Source: Alphaproteobacteria bacterium (lineage in GTDB: Bacteria; Pseudomonadota; Alphaproteobacteria; Rhodobacterales; Rhodobacteraceae). From it: 64,000 nt of DNA. Shown piece by piece: positions 19,410 through 27,981 of this stretch (positions are counted from its first letter, which is position 1; every line of letters starts with the position of its first letter). The translations under genes were made by a program, and so were the position numbers. Location of the stretch: positions 40,634 to 104,633 of the forward strand of contig JAUHZO010000015.1 in NCBI GenBank assembly GCA_030425925.1, given 5' to 3'. The notes beneath the pieces were generated by a model. The model made no database searches, was not told the origin of the DNA, and was given only the letters and a program-made list of their open reading frames with translations.

Positions 19410-20675
19410 GTGCAACCCGTGCAGACCGAAATCGCAGCGCCCGAACCGGGTGCGATCAGGAAGGTCCTGATCGTCGATGACAGCCGCCTGCAGTTGCGGA
19501 TCATGCGATCCATCCTGGAACGGTGGGGTTTCGATGTGGCAGAGGCCGATTCGGGTGAGGCCGCGCTTGCCGCCTTCCGGGACGATCCGCCCGATCTGAT
19601 CGTGTCGGACTGGATGATGCCCGGCATGGACGGGCTGGACCTGTGCCGCCATATCCGCGCCGAAAGCGGCGAAGCGTTCAGCTATTTCATCCTGCTTACC
19701 TCAAAAAGCGAAAAGGACGAGGTTGCCCAGGGGCTGGATGCCGGGGCCGACGATTTCCTGACCAAGCCTGTCAATTCCCACGAATTGCGCGCCCGCATCA
19801 ACGCCGGGGCCAGGATCGTCGGCATGGAACGGCAATTGTCCGAAAAGAATCGCGAAGTGTCGCGGATGCTGTCGGACCTGCGCACCATTCACGAGGCGAT
19901 CGACAACGACCTGCGCCAGGCGCGCACCATCCAGCAATCGCTTGTACCCGAAAAAACCCGCGTGATTGCCGGATCGCGCGTCAGCCTGATGATGCGGCCC
20001 TGCGGTCATGTCGGCGGCGACCTGGTGGGCATGTTCGCGCCGGGAAGCGGCCGGCTTGGGCTGTACTGCATCGACGTGTCCGGCCATGGCATCACGTCGG
20101 CGATGGTGACGGCGCAGGTGGCCGGGTATCTTTCCAGCAAGTTTCTCGATCACAACCTGGCGCTGGAAAAACGGTTTGACCGCTTCTATGCCATGCGCCC
20201 GCCCGAGGTGACGGCAGAGTTGCTGAACCAGCGTCTTTGCGCCGATCCGGGGACCGAGGAATATCTGACCATGGCACTGATCACCGCCGATCTGCGCAAT
20301 GGCAGGATACGCATGGTGCAGGCCGGTCATCCGCCCGCCATCCTGCTGCGCGCCTCCGGCGAGGTGGAACTTCTGGGCGAAGGCGGATTGCCCATCGGGC
20401 TGGTGGACGCGGTGTCCTATGATCCCATCACCTGCGAACTGGCACCGGGGGACCGCGTTCTTCTGTATTCCGACGGGTTTACCGAGGCGATCACCCGCTC
20501 GGGCGACATGCTGGGCGAAGAGGGTCTGGCCGATCTGTTGCGGATGAGCGCGGCGCAGGCGCAGGGCACCGAATTGCTGGACGATCTCTACTGGCGTTTC
20601 ACCACCCTGCTGGCCGACCCGGCCCACATGGAAGACGATGTCTCGGCCGCGCTTCTGGAATTCGGCCTGTCCTGA
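19410..20675 (+). CDS. response regulator with SpoIIE/PP2C-type serine phosphatase output domain
   Basis: A 421-residue signalling protein. Residues 17-135 form a receiver domain with VLIVDDSRLQLR, phospho-acceptor Asp67 in IVSDWMMPGMDGLDLC and the switch Lys in LTKPVNS. Residues about 140-185 are a coiled-coil linker. Residues 190-421 form a PP2C/SpoIIE phosphatase with GGDLVG, IDVSGHGITSAM and LYSDGFTEAI metal-binding motifs. Proteins of this design (RsbU/RssB-like) usually act on anti-sigma factor antagonists. The start is a GTG at 19410, and a GTG at 19419 is possible. The adjacent Hpt protein is the probable phosphodonor. No anti-sigma factor gene is visible nearby. Confidence 0.9.
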   Translation: MQPVQTEIAAPEPGAIRKVLIVDDSRLQLRIMRSILERWGFDVAEADSGEAALAAFRDDPPDLIVSDWMMPGMDGLDLCRHIRAESGEAFSYFILLTSKSEKDEVAQGLDAGADDFLTKPVNSHELRARINAGARIVGMERQLSEKNREVSRMLSDLRTIHEAIDNDLRQARTIQQSLVPEKTRVIAGSRVSLMMRPCGHVGGDLVGMFAPGSGRLGLYCIDVSGHGITSAMVTAQVAGYLSSKFLDHNLALEKRFDRFYAMRPPEVTAELLNQRLCADPGTEEYLTMALITADLRNGRIRMVQAGHPPAILLRASGEVELLGEGGLPIGLVDAVSYDPITCELAPGDRVLLYSDGFTEAITRSGDMLGEEGLADLLRMSAAQAQGTELLDDLYWRFTTLLADPAHMEDDVSAALLEFGLS

Positions 20676-20711
20676 ACAGGCCCTTGGCAAGGCAATCTGC
20701 CTTATGCCGCC

Positions 20712-21170
20712 CTATGCTGCCCTGTGCCGAAGCGGCATCAGATGACGCCGCACCATCGCCCGGTCGCCGGGATTGCCCAGCGCTTCGGCGGCCATTTCGG
20801 ACGGCATCCAGTGCGCCACATGGCCCGGTTCGGTCGGCAGGCCCAGCCGCCGCACAGGCCGTGCGGCATAGATCGTGCACACCTTTTCGGCCCAGAGATC
20901 GTATTCCGGCATGAAGGTGAACCGGCGGAACGCGCCCAGACGGACCACCTGCGCGATGCGCCAGCCGGTTTCCTCGAACACCTCGCGATGCAGCGCCGCC
21001 ATGGGCGATTCGCCCGGGTCCACACCGCCGCCGGGCAGCTGGAACTCTGGCCAGGGCTCGGCCTGATGCGTCAGCAGCAGCGCGCCGTCGCGCGGCAGGA
21101 TGGCATAGACGCCCGGGCGCCGGACATAGTGCCGACCGGGCTCCGGGGATGTGCCGTAGCGGGGGATCAC
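20712..21170 (-). CDS. NUDIX hydrolase
   Basis: A small NUDIX hydrolase, about 152 residues from the GTG at 21170 (MIPRYGTSPEPG). The NUDIX box runs from GGGVDPGES through HREVFEETGW near residues 48-67, with the REVxEE metal ligands intact. A YAILPRDGALLLTHQAE strand precedes it. It resembles the MutT/Ap4A-type hydrolases common in Rhodobacteraceae; the substrate is not predictable. It faces the PP2C gene tail to tail and is divergent from hslO. An upstream open frame without a good start was not used. Confidence 0.82.
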   Translation of the reverse strand: MIPRYGTSPEPGRHYVRRPGVYAILPRDGALLLTHQAEPWPEFQLPGGGVDPGESPMAALHREVFEETGWRIAQVVRLGAFRRFTFMPEYDLWAEKVCTIYAARPVRRLGLPTEPGHVAHWMPSEMAAEALGNPGDRAMVRRHLMPLRHRAA

Positions 21171-21250
21171 GGGCAGGCTCTCGTTGCGGGTGGGTTGATC
21201 GCACCTATATAGGCGCGATATGCCAGCCAACGGCAACCAAGGAAACCCCC

Positions 21251-22237
21251 ATGAGCATCGGCGCAAAAATCGCCTGGGACGACACCGTCCTGCCCTTTCA
21301 GCTTGACCGTTCCGACATGCGCGGCCGCGTGGCGCGGCTTGACGGCGTGTTGTCGGGCGTGCTGCGCCAGCACGCCTATCCCCCCACGGTCGAGGCGCTG
21401 GTGGCGGAAATGGCCCTGCTGACGGCACTGATCGGGCAGACGGTCAAGCTGCGCTGGAAACTGTCGCTGCAGGTCCAGACCAACGGCCCGGTGCGCATGA
21501 TCGCCACCGATTACTATGGTCCCGAGACCGAGGGCGAGGCGGCGCGCATCCGCGCCTATGCCAGCTTTGACGCCGACCGGATCACCGACGACGCGCCGTT
21601 CCAGCAACTGGGCAACGGCTATTTCGCCATCATGATCGACCAGGGCACCGACATGACCCCCTATCAGGGCATCACCCCGATTGCCGGTGCCAGCCTGTCG
21701 GATTGTGCCGCGGCCTATTTTGCCCAGTCCGAACAGTTGCCCACCACCTTTGCGCTGACCTACGGGCGGTCGACCGAACCGGGAGAAACCGAACGCTGGC
21801 GCGCGGGCGGCATCATGCTGCAGCACATGCCCAAGGCGTCGCCCTTTGCGCAGGGCGGCGGTTCGGGCGAAGAGGGGCTGTTGCTGGCCGAAGACCTTGT
21901 GCAGGGCGAGGAAGGCGAGAACTGGGCCAGGGTGAACGCCCATCTTCACACGATCGAGGAACTGGAGCTGATCGGCCCCAGCGTGCCGCCCACCGACCTG
22001 CTCTATCGCCTGTTCCACGAAGAACAGCCGCGGGTCTTCCCGGTGCAGCCGGTTCGGTTCGGCTGCACCTGTTCCGAAGACCGGGTGCGGCAAAGCCTGT
22101 CGATCTACTCGGCCAAGGACATTCAGAAGATGACCACCCAGGACGGGCGGGTCACCGCGGATTGCCAGTTCTGCGGCGCGCATTACGACCTGGACCCGCG
22201 CACCGTCGGCTTCGAGGCCGAAGATGGCGGCAGCTGA
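21251..22237 (+). CDS. hslO: redox-regulated chaperone Hsp33
   Basis: Hsp33 is a holdase chaperone activated by oxidation that protects unfolding proteins during oxidative stress. The 328-residue product has the N-terminal domain with LRWKLSLQVQTNGPVRMI, and the C-terminal zinc site made of the GCTCSED pair and the CQFCGAHY pair near residues 278-312. The four cysteines are all present, so redox switching should work. The gene overlaps the downstream NUDIX gene by 14 bases, which in turn overlaps cca. Confidence 0.95.
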   Translation: MSIGAKIAWDDTVLPFQLDRSDMRGRVARLDGVLSGVLRQHAYPPTVEALVAEMALLTALIGQTVKLRWKLSLQVQTNGPVRMIATDYYGPETEGEAARIRAYASFDADRITDDAPFQQLGNGYFAIMIDQGTDMTPYQGITPIAGASLSDCAAAYFAQSEQLPTTFALTYGRSTEPGETERWRAGGIMLQHMPKASPFAQGGGSGEEGLLLAEDLVQGEEGENWARVNAHLHTIEELELIGPSVPPTDLLYRLFHEEQPRVFPVQPVRFGCTCSEDRVRQSLSIYSAKDIQKMTTQDGRVTADCQFCGAHYDLDPRTVGFEAEDGGS

Positions 22238-22826
22238 GCAGCAGGCGGCGCTTTGCCGCGCGCTGTCAGGCGGGGCGGAGCCGTCTTCGGATTTCGACCT
22301 CAACCCGGCGGTTGTCCTGCCCGAGGGGCGCAAGCTGCGTCCCGCCGGGGTGCTGGTGGCGTTCCAGCCCGGGGCAAACGGGCTGGACCTGGTCCTGACA
22401 AAGCGGTCGTCGCGGCTCAGGCACCATCCCGGCCAGATCGCCTTTCCCGGGGGCAAGGTGGATGCGGGGGATGCCGATGAAACCGCCGCCGCCCTGCGCG
22501 AGGCGCATGAAGAGGTCGGTCTGCCCCCCGGTCATGTGACCCTTCTGGGCCGATTGCCGGTGCATGAAACCGTCACCGGGTTTCTTGTCACCCCGGTTGT
22601 GGGGCTGATCCACACGCCGTTCGAGCCCAGGGCCGAGCCGGGCGAGGTGGACGAGGTGTTTGCCGTGCCCTTTGCCCATGTCACCGACCCGGGCCGCTTT
22701 GTCATCGAGGCGCGGCGCTGGCGGGGCCAGCGGCGGCGCTATTACACCGTGCCTTACGGCCCCTACTATATCTGGGGTGCCACCGCGCGCATCCTGCGCG
22801 GGCTGGCCGAGCGGATCGTCGCATGA
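22224..22826 (+). CDS. CoA pyrophosphatase-type NUDIX hydrolase
   Basis: A 200-residue NUDIX enzyme of the NudL/YeaB (CoA diphosphatase) type. The UPF0035-like signature LTKRSSRLRHHPGQIAFPGG near residues 58-77 precedes the NUDIX box GGKVDAGD through REAHEEVGL. A late YIWGATARILRGL helix is also typical. It probably cleaves CoA or acyl-CoA to phosphopantetheine and adenosine 3',5'-bisphosphate. It overlaps hslO by 14 bases and cca by 4 bases, forming a coupled three-gene unit. Confidence 0.9.
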   Translation: MAAAEQQAALCRALSGGAEPSSDFDLNPAVVLPEGRKLRPAGVLVAFQPGANGLDLVLTKRSSRLRHHPGQIAFPGGKVDAGDADETAAALREAHEEVGLPPGHVTLLGRLPVHETVTGFLVTPVVGLIHTPFEPRAEPGEVDEVFAVPFAHVTDPGRFVIEARRWRGQRRRYYTVPYGPYYIWGATARILRGLAERIVA

Positions 22827-23983
22827 CCCGAGTCACGGGACATTGGCTGGAGGCGGCAGACACGCAGCAGGTGATGGCGATGCTGGAGCAAGCCGGCCAT
22901 CAGGCGCTGGCCGTGGGCGGCTGCGTGCGCAATGCGCTTCTGGGTGCCGGTGTGACGGATGTGGACATCTCGACCGATGCGCGTCCCGAACGGGTCATGG
23001 TCCTGGCCGCCGCCGCGGGCTTGCGGGCCGTGCCCACCGGGATCGACCATGGCACCGTTACGGTTGTGGCGCAGGGCACCGGGTTCGAGATCACCACCTT
23101 CCGGGCCGACGTGGAAACCGACGGGCGACGCGCCGTGGTGCGCTTTTCCGACGATGTGGCCGAAGATGCGGTGCGGCGCGATTTCACCATGAACGCGCTT
23201 TATGCCGACCGTGCCGGGCGACTGGTGGATCCGCTGGGCGGTCTGCCGGACCTCCTGGCGCGGCGGGTGCGGTTCATCGAGGATGCCGACCGGCGCATCC
23301 GCGAGGATTACCTGCGAATCCTGCGCTTCTTCCGTTTCTCGGCCTGGTATGGCGACCCCGAAACCGGGATGGACAGTGATGCGCTGGCGGCCATTGCCGA
23401 AAATGTCGGCGGGCTGGAGACGCTGTCGCGCGAGCGGGTCGGCTCCGAACTGGTCAAGCTGATGTCCGCGCCGGACCCTTGCGTCGCGGTTTCCGTGATG
23501 GAGCGCACGGGCGTTCTGGCACAGGTATTGCCGGGCTGCACGGCGTCCGCGCTGGGCCCGCTGCTGCATCTCGAGGCGGGTCTGGGTCTTGCCGCCGATC
23601 CTTTGCGCCGGTTGGCGGCGCTGGGCGCGGTGGACCCGGCGTCGCTGCGCCTGTCGCGTCAGAAACAAAGGCAGGTTGCGCTGTATCAGAGACTGATCGC
23701 CAGCACCGACAGCCTGCCCGCCATTGCCCATCACCACGGGATCGACCCCGCGCGCGATCTGGCTGTCTTGCGCGGAGCCCTTCTGGACCAGCCCCTGCCC
23801 GAGGGGCTGGAGGCAACCCTCGACCGCGCCGCCCGGGCCCGGTTTCCGGTAACGGCACGCGACCTGATGCCCGCCTATCAGGGGGCCGAGCTGGGCGAGG
23901 TGCTGGAATGTCTCAGGGCGCGCTGGATCGCGTCCGGGTTCGTGCTGGACCGCCAAAGCCTGCTGGACAGCCTCAAGGGGTGA
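22823..23983 (+). CDS. cca: CCA tRNA nucleotidyltransferase/poly(A) polymerase family protein
   Basis: A class II nucleotidyltransferase that adds or repairs the CCA end of tRNAs. The 386-residue product has the signature GGCVRNALLGAGVTDVDIST near residues 32-51, with the two catalytic acids in DVD; the usual GGxVRD Asp is Asn here. The motif DFTMNALYAD near 121-130 and the RIREDYLRILRFFRFSAWYG helix near 156-175 follow. The start overlaps the NUDIX stop as ATGA. Alphaproteobacterial homologs carry this activity; a poly(A) polymerase role is less likely. Confidence 0.92.
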   Translation: MTRVTGHWLEAADTQQVMAMLEQAGHQALAVGGCVRNALLGAGVTDVDISTDARPERVMVLAAAAGLRAVPTGIDHGTVTVVAQGTGFEITTFRADVETDGRRAVVRFSDDVAEDAVRRDFTMNALYADRAGRLVDPLGGLPDLLARRVRFIEDADRRIREDYLRILRFFRFSAWYGDPETGMDSDALAAIAENVGGLETLSRERVGSELVKLMSAPDPCVAVSVMERTGVLAQVLPGCTASALGPLLHLEAGLGLAADPLRRLAALGAVDPASLRLSRQKQRQVALYQRLIASTDSLPAIAHHHGIDPARDLAVLRGALLDQPLPEGLEATLDRAARARFPVTARDLMPAYQGAELGEVLECLRARWIASGFVLDRQSLLDSLKG

Positions 23984-24029
23984 CAGGCGCGCCCGGATCG
24001 GGTAAAGCAGTCGCACGACATCGGAGGTG

Positions 24030-24071
24030 ATGATGGCAGTGTACAAGGAAATCCCGTTCAGCCTGGTCTGA
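24030..24071 (+). CDS. candidate 13-codon leader peptide ORF with near-perfect Shine-Dalgarno
   Basis: Bases 24023-24031 read GGAGGTGAT, a nine-base match to the anti-SD of 16S rRNA. It is followed by ATGATG and an open frame reading M(M)AVYKEIPFSLV before TGA. The second ATG (24033) has the better spacing, giving 12 residues. It lies 46 bases after the cca stop and 182 bases before the first ABC exporter gene. A hairpin follows at 24090-24109. This looks like a translated leader that could control exporter expression; no function is proven and the family is not recognised. Confidence 0.4.
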   Translation: MMAVYKEIPFSLV

Positions 24072-24089
24072 GTCCGGTTGCCTTGTGCG

Positions 24090-24109
24090 GATTGGACCCA
24101 GGTCCGATC
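24090..24109 (+). other. hairpin in the exporter leader region
   Basis: An 8-bp stem GATTGGAC / GTCCGATC (one G-T pair) with a CCAG loop starts 18 bases after the leader ORF stop. No T-run follows, so it is not an intrinsic terminator by itself. The remaining 145 bases up to the ABC gene are C/T-rich and otherwise show nothing recognisable. Confidence 0.5.
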
Positions 24110-24253
24110 GCCCCATCCCCAGCTTTCCGCCTTTCCCGAGGTTCCGATGTCCCGCCCGTCCCATATCCTTTTGCGATCCTGCCCCTTTGTGCCTGACGTC
24201 TTTTTGTCGGGGGGCTGCAATTTCCGTCACATATCCATGTCAGGGAGAGTGTC

Positions 24254-26122
24254 ATGACTCCCAAGATCCTGCGCCCGCTTGGCCGCGTCCTGCGGTGGTT
24301 TGAAACCCTTGTCGATCCGTTTGCCCCCGGTCCGTCGGACACCCCGCCGGGCCGGCTGGTGCCCTATATGCAAAGCCAGTTGCGCCCGTTCGGGCGGACC
24401 CTGATCGCCATGGCCGCCGTCAGCCTGTTTGTGGCGGTGATCGAGGTGGCGCTGATCCTTTACACCGGTCGACTGGTCGATCTGATGGCCGTGTCGGGGG
24501 CGGCGTTCTGGCAGGCGCACGGGGTCGAGGTGGCGGTGATCGCCGCTCTGGTACTGTTTGCCCGGCCCTTTGTCTTTGCCCTGCATCACATGCTGCTGGA
24601 ACAGACATTGGCGGGCAACATGCAGGAACAGGTCCGCTGGAGCGCGCACCGGCACATGCTGGGCCAGTCCATGACCTTTTTCCAGAACGACTTTGCCGGG
24701 CGGCTGGCCAATCGCGTGATGCAGCAGGGTCCGGCGGTCGAGGACAACAGCTACATGCTGGTCGAGGCGCTGTGGTTCGCCGCGATCTATGTCGTTGCCG
24801 CCGGCGTGGTGGTGGCCGGGTTCGATCTGCGGCTGGTGCTGCCGCTGCTGCTGTGGCTGACGGCCTATGTCGCCTATTCGCTGTTCATCGCCATCCGCGT
24901 GGCGGACGCATCGGAAAAGATGTCGGACAGCCGTTCGATGGTGACGGGCCGCGTGGTGGATGCCTATACCAACATGGAAACCGTCAAGCTGTTCGCCGAT
25001 GTCGGGCAGGAAGAGCGTTATGCCATGTCGGCCATGCGCCGCCAGCGGGTGCGCTGGCAGCGGTTCCTGCGGCTGATGACGGAAATGCATTCGGTGCTGG
25101 TGACGATCAACGGCATCCTCATCGTCGGGGTCATCGGCACCGGGTTGTGGCTGTGGTCGGCGCAGGCGGTCAGCATCGGCGAGGTGGCGGCGGCCTCGGG
25201 CCTGGTGATGCGCCTGAACGGCATGTCCGGCTGGATCATGTGGGTCACGATCCGGCTGTTTGAAAATGCGGGCACGATCCGCGAGGGGCTGCGCTCGATC
25301 TCGGTGGATCATGACGTGGTCGATGCCCCGGCGGCCCCGGCCCTGAAGGTCCCGCGGGGCGAGATCGCCTTTGACTCGCTCAGCCACCATTACGGCAAGG
25401 GCTCGGGCGGGCTGGACAACCTGTCGACGGTGATCCGCCCCGGCGAAAAGGTCGGCCTGGTGGGGAGGTCCGGCGCGGGCAAGTCGTCGATGGTCAACCT
25501 GTTGTTGCGGTTCCGCGACCCGGAGCAGGGCCGCATCCTCATCGACGGGAAGGACATACGCGAGGTCAGCCAGACCTCGCTGCGGCAATCCATCGGCATG
25601 GTCACGCAGGACAGTTCGCTTCTGCACCGGTCGATCCGGGCCAACCTGCTGTACGGTCGCCCCGGTGCCAGCGATGCCGAGGCGGTCGAGGCCGCGAAGC
25701 AGGCAGCGGCGCACGAGTTCATCCTGGGCCTGCAGGATCCGCGCGGGCGCACCGGTTATGACGCGCATGTGGGCGAACGCGGCGTGAAACTGTCCGGCGG
25801 GCAGCGCCAGCGCATCGCGCTGGCCCGCGTGATCCTCAAGGATGCGCCGATCCTGGTGCTGGACGAGGCCACCAGCGCGCTGGACAGCGAGGTGGAGGCG
25901 GAAATCCAGACCGCGCTCTACAGCCTGATGCAGGGCAAGACGGTGATCGCGATCGCGCACCGCCTGTCGACCATCGCCCGGATGGACCGGATTCTGGTGC
26001 TCGACAAGGGCCGGATTGTAGAGGAAGGCAGTCACGAAGCGCTTCTGGCGCGGGGCGGGCTATATGCCAGCCTGTGGGCCCGCCAGTCCGGCGGGTTCCT
26101 CGACACGGAGGCCGCAGAATGA
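24254..26122 (+). CDS. ABC exporter, fused membrane and ATPase domains (first of three)
   Basis: A 622-residue half-transporter of the MsbA/multidrug class (type IV exporter). Residues 50-330 form a six-helix membrane domain and residues about 370-610 the nucleotide-binding domain. That domain has Walker A VGRSGAGKSSMVN, signature LSGGQRQRIALARV, Walker B ILVLDEATSALDSE and H-loop AIAHRLSTI. All catalytic residues are intact. Its stop overlaps the next ABC gene (ATGA), and the third follows likewise. An AGGGAGAG ribosome site precedes the ATG. Substrate is unknown: lipid, peptide or drug export are all possible. Confidence 0.93.
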   Translation: MTPKILRPLGRVLRWFETLVDPFAPGPSDTPPGRLVPYMQSQLRPFGRTLIAMAAVSLFVAVIEVALILYTGRLVDLMAVSGAAFWQAHGVEVAVIAALVLFARPFVFALHHMLLEQTLAGNMQEQVRWSAHRHMLGQSMTFFQNDFAGRLANRVMQQGPAVEDNSYMLVEALWFAAIYVVAAGVVVAGFDLRLVLPLLLWLTAYVAYSLFIAIRVADASEKMSDSRSMVTGRVVDAYTNMETVKLFADVGQEERYAMSAMRRQRVRWQRFLRLMTEMHSVLVTINGILIVGVIGTGLWLWSAQAVSIGEVAAASGLVMRLNGMSGWIMWVTIRLFENAGTIREGLRSISVDHDVVDAPAAPALKVPRGEIAFDSLSHHYGKGSGGLDNLSTVIRPGEKVGLVGRSGAGKSSMVNLLLRFRDPEQGRILIDGKDIREVSQTSLRQSIGMVTQDSSLLHRSIRANLLYGRPGASDAEAVEAAKQAAAHEFILGLQDPRGRTGYDAHVGERGVKLSGGQRQRIALARVILKDAPILVLDEATSALDSEVEAEIQTALYSLMQGKTVIAIAHRLSTIARMDRILVLDKGRIVEEGSHEALLARGGLYASLWARQSGGFLDTEAAE

Positions 26123-27981
26123 TCGCGACATACAAATCCCTGATCCGCAAGGCGGCAGACCAGGTCACCTTTGACACCCCGAGCCCCGACAACCCGCCCA
26201 AACGGCTGCGCCCCTTCCTTTGGTGGGCCGTCAAGGGCGGGGAACGGGTGATCCTGATCGGTGCGCTGGTCGCCATCCTGGCGGGCACGACCGAGATCAT
26301 CTCGATGTACCTGCTGGGCGCGCTGGTGGATGCCGCCAACGAGACCACGACAGGGTTCTGGCAGGCGCATTCCGGTCTGATCATCGTGTCGATCCTGGTG
26401 CTACTGGTGGCGCGGCCCCTGCTGTTCGGCGGGCTGGCGCTGACGCAATCGGTGATGATCGGGCCGAATATCGGGATGCAGTCGCTGGCGCGGCTGTTCC
26501 GCTGGACGCTGGGCCAGTCGGTCACGTTCTTTGACAACGATTTCGCCGGCCGCATCGCGCAGAAGATGCAGCAGGCCAGCTTTTCGCTGACCGAAGTGAT
26601 GATCGAAAGCGTGAACGCGCTGATCTTCGGTCTGGCCACCGTGCTGGCGACGGCGGTCCTTCTGGGCACGATCAACCCGTGGATGCTGCTGGTGCTGGTG
26701 GGCTGGTTTGCGATCTACCTGACCTTCCTGCGGGTGATGCTGCCGATCATCCGCAAACGCTCTTCGGCGCGGGCCGAAAAGAAGGCCATGGTCACCGGGC
26801 AGGTGGTGGACACCATATCCAACATCAAGACGGTCAAGCTGTTCGCCGGGGACAGCCACGAAGACGGCAAGGGCATCGGTGCCATGCGCGACCTGCGCGA
26901 AACCGCCGTTCTGTTCGGCGAGGCGCAGACGTTCTTCCGCTTTGGCCTGATCTTCATTGCCGGGCTTCTGCCCGTCGTCCTGCTGGCCGTGGCGATCCCG
27001 TTGCGCTCCAGCGGCGTGACGACGGGCGAGATTGCCGCGGTGGGCGCGGTGGGCATCCGTCTCAGCCAGATGACCGGCTGGATCAGCTTTACCCTGATGG
27101 TGATCTATTCTCATCTGGGCGAAACCGAAGACGGCATGGAAACGCTTGCCCCGTCGCACCGGATCGCGGACGCGCCGGAGGCCGGGCAGTTGCGCGTCAC
27201 GCAGGGCGAGATCCGGTTTGACGACGTCAGCTTTGCCTACGGGCGGCGCACCGGCGGTGTGCAGGGCATCACGCTGGGGATTGCGCCGGGGGAAAAGTTG
27301 GCCGTCGTGGGCGCGTCGGGCGCGGGAAAATCCACGCTCGTCGCACTGCTGTTACGTCTTTACGACACAGAGAGCGGGCGCATCCTGATCGACGGTCAGG
27401 ACATCGCGCAGGTCACCCAGGAAAGCTTGCGGAAGAAGATCGGCATGGTCACGCAGGAAACGGCGATGTTCAACCGCACCGCGCTGGACAATATCCGCTA
27501 TGGCCGCCCCGATGCCACGGATGAGGAGGTGATCGCCGCCGCCCGCAAGGCCGAGGCGCATGACTTCATCGAATTGCTGAAGGATCACCGGGGCCGGACC
27601 GGCTATGGGGCCTTCCTGGGCGAGCGGGGCGTGAAGCTTTCCGGCGGGCAGCGCCAGCGCATCGCCCTGGCCCGTGCCATCCTCAAGGACGCGCCGATCC
27701 TGATCCTGGACGAAGCCACAAGCGCGCTGGACAGCGAGGTCGAGGCGCAGATCCAGACCGCGCTGGGCCGCGTGATGGAAGGCAAGACGGTGCTGGCCAT
27801 CGCCCACCGCCTGTCCACGATCTCGGGCATGGATCGCATCGTCGTGATGGATCAGGGCCAGATCGCCGAGACAGGCCGCCACGACGAATTGCTGGAACAG
27901 GGCGGGCTGTATGCCCGCTATTGGGAGCGCCAGTCCGGTGGGTTCATCGGAGACGGCAGCACGAGGGAGGCCGCCGAATGA
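26119..27981 (+). CDS. ABC exporter, fused membrane and ATPase domains (second of three)
   Basis: A 620-residue paralog of its neighbours. The membrane domain spans residues about 35-325. It contains NDFAGRIAQKMQQASFS and the intracellular coupling stretch VVDTISNIKTVKLFAGD, both mirrored in the flanking genes. The ATPase domain has [53 protein letters not shown] and AIAHRLSTI, all intact. Start and stop overlap the flanking ABC genes by 4 bases, so equimolar synthesis and heterodimer formation are likely. Which two of the three subunits pair cannot be told from sequence. Confidence 0.93.
   Translation: MIATYKSLIRKAADQVTFDTPSPDNPPKRLRPFLWWAVKGGERVILIGALVAILAGTTEIISMYLLGALVDAANETTTGFWQAHSGLIIVSILVLLVARPLLFGGLALTQSVMIGPNIGMQSLARLFRWTLGQSVTFFDNDFAGRIAQKMQQASFSLTEVMIESVNALIFGLATVLATAVLLGTINPWMLLVLVGWFAIYLTFLRVMLPIIRKRSSARAEKKAMVTGQVVDTISNIKTVKLFAGDSHEDGKGIGAMRDLRETAVLFGEAQTFFRFGLIFIAGLLPVVLLAVAIPLRSSGVTTGEIAAVGAVGIRLSQMTGWISFTLMVIYSHLGETEDGMETLAPSHRIADAPEAGQLRVTQGEIRFDDVSFAYGRRTGGVQGITLGIAPGEKLAVVGASGAGKSTLVALLLRLYDTESGRILIDGQDIAQVTQESLRKKIGMVTQETAMFNRTALDNIRYGRPDATDEEVIAAARKAEAHDFIELLKDHRGRTGYGAFLGERGVKLSGGQRQRIALARAILKDAPILILDEATSALDSEVEAQIQTALGRVMEGKTVLAIAHRLSTISGMDRIVVMDQGQIAETGRHDELLEQGGLYARYWERQSGGFIGDGSTREAAE

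Noticed and set aside
20689..20703. Hairpin AAGGCA-ATC-TGCCTT between the PP2C gene and the NUDIX gene
   Set aside because: The stem is only six pairs with no T-run. It may slow polymerase but cannot be called a terminator.
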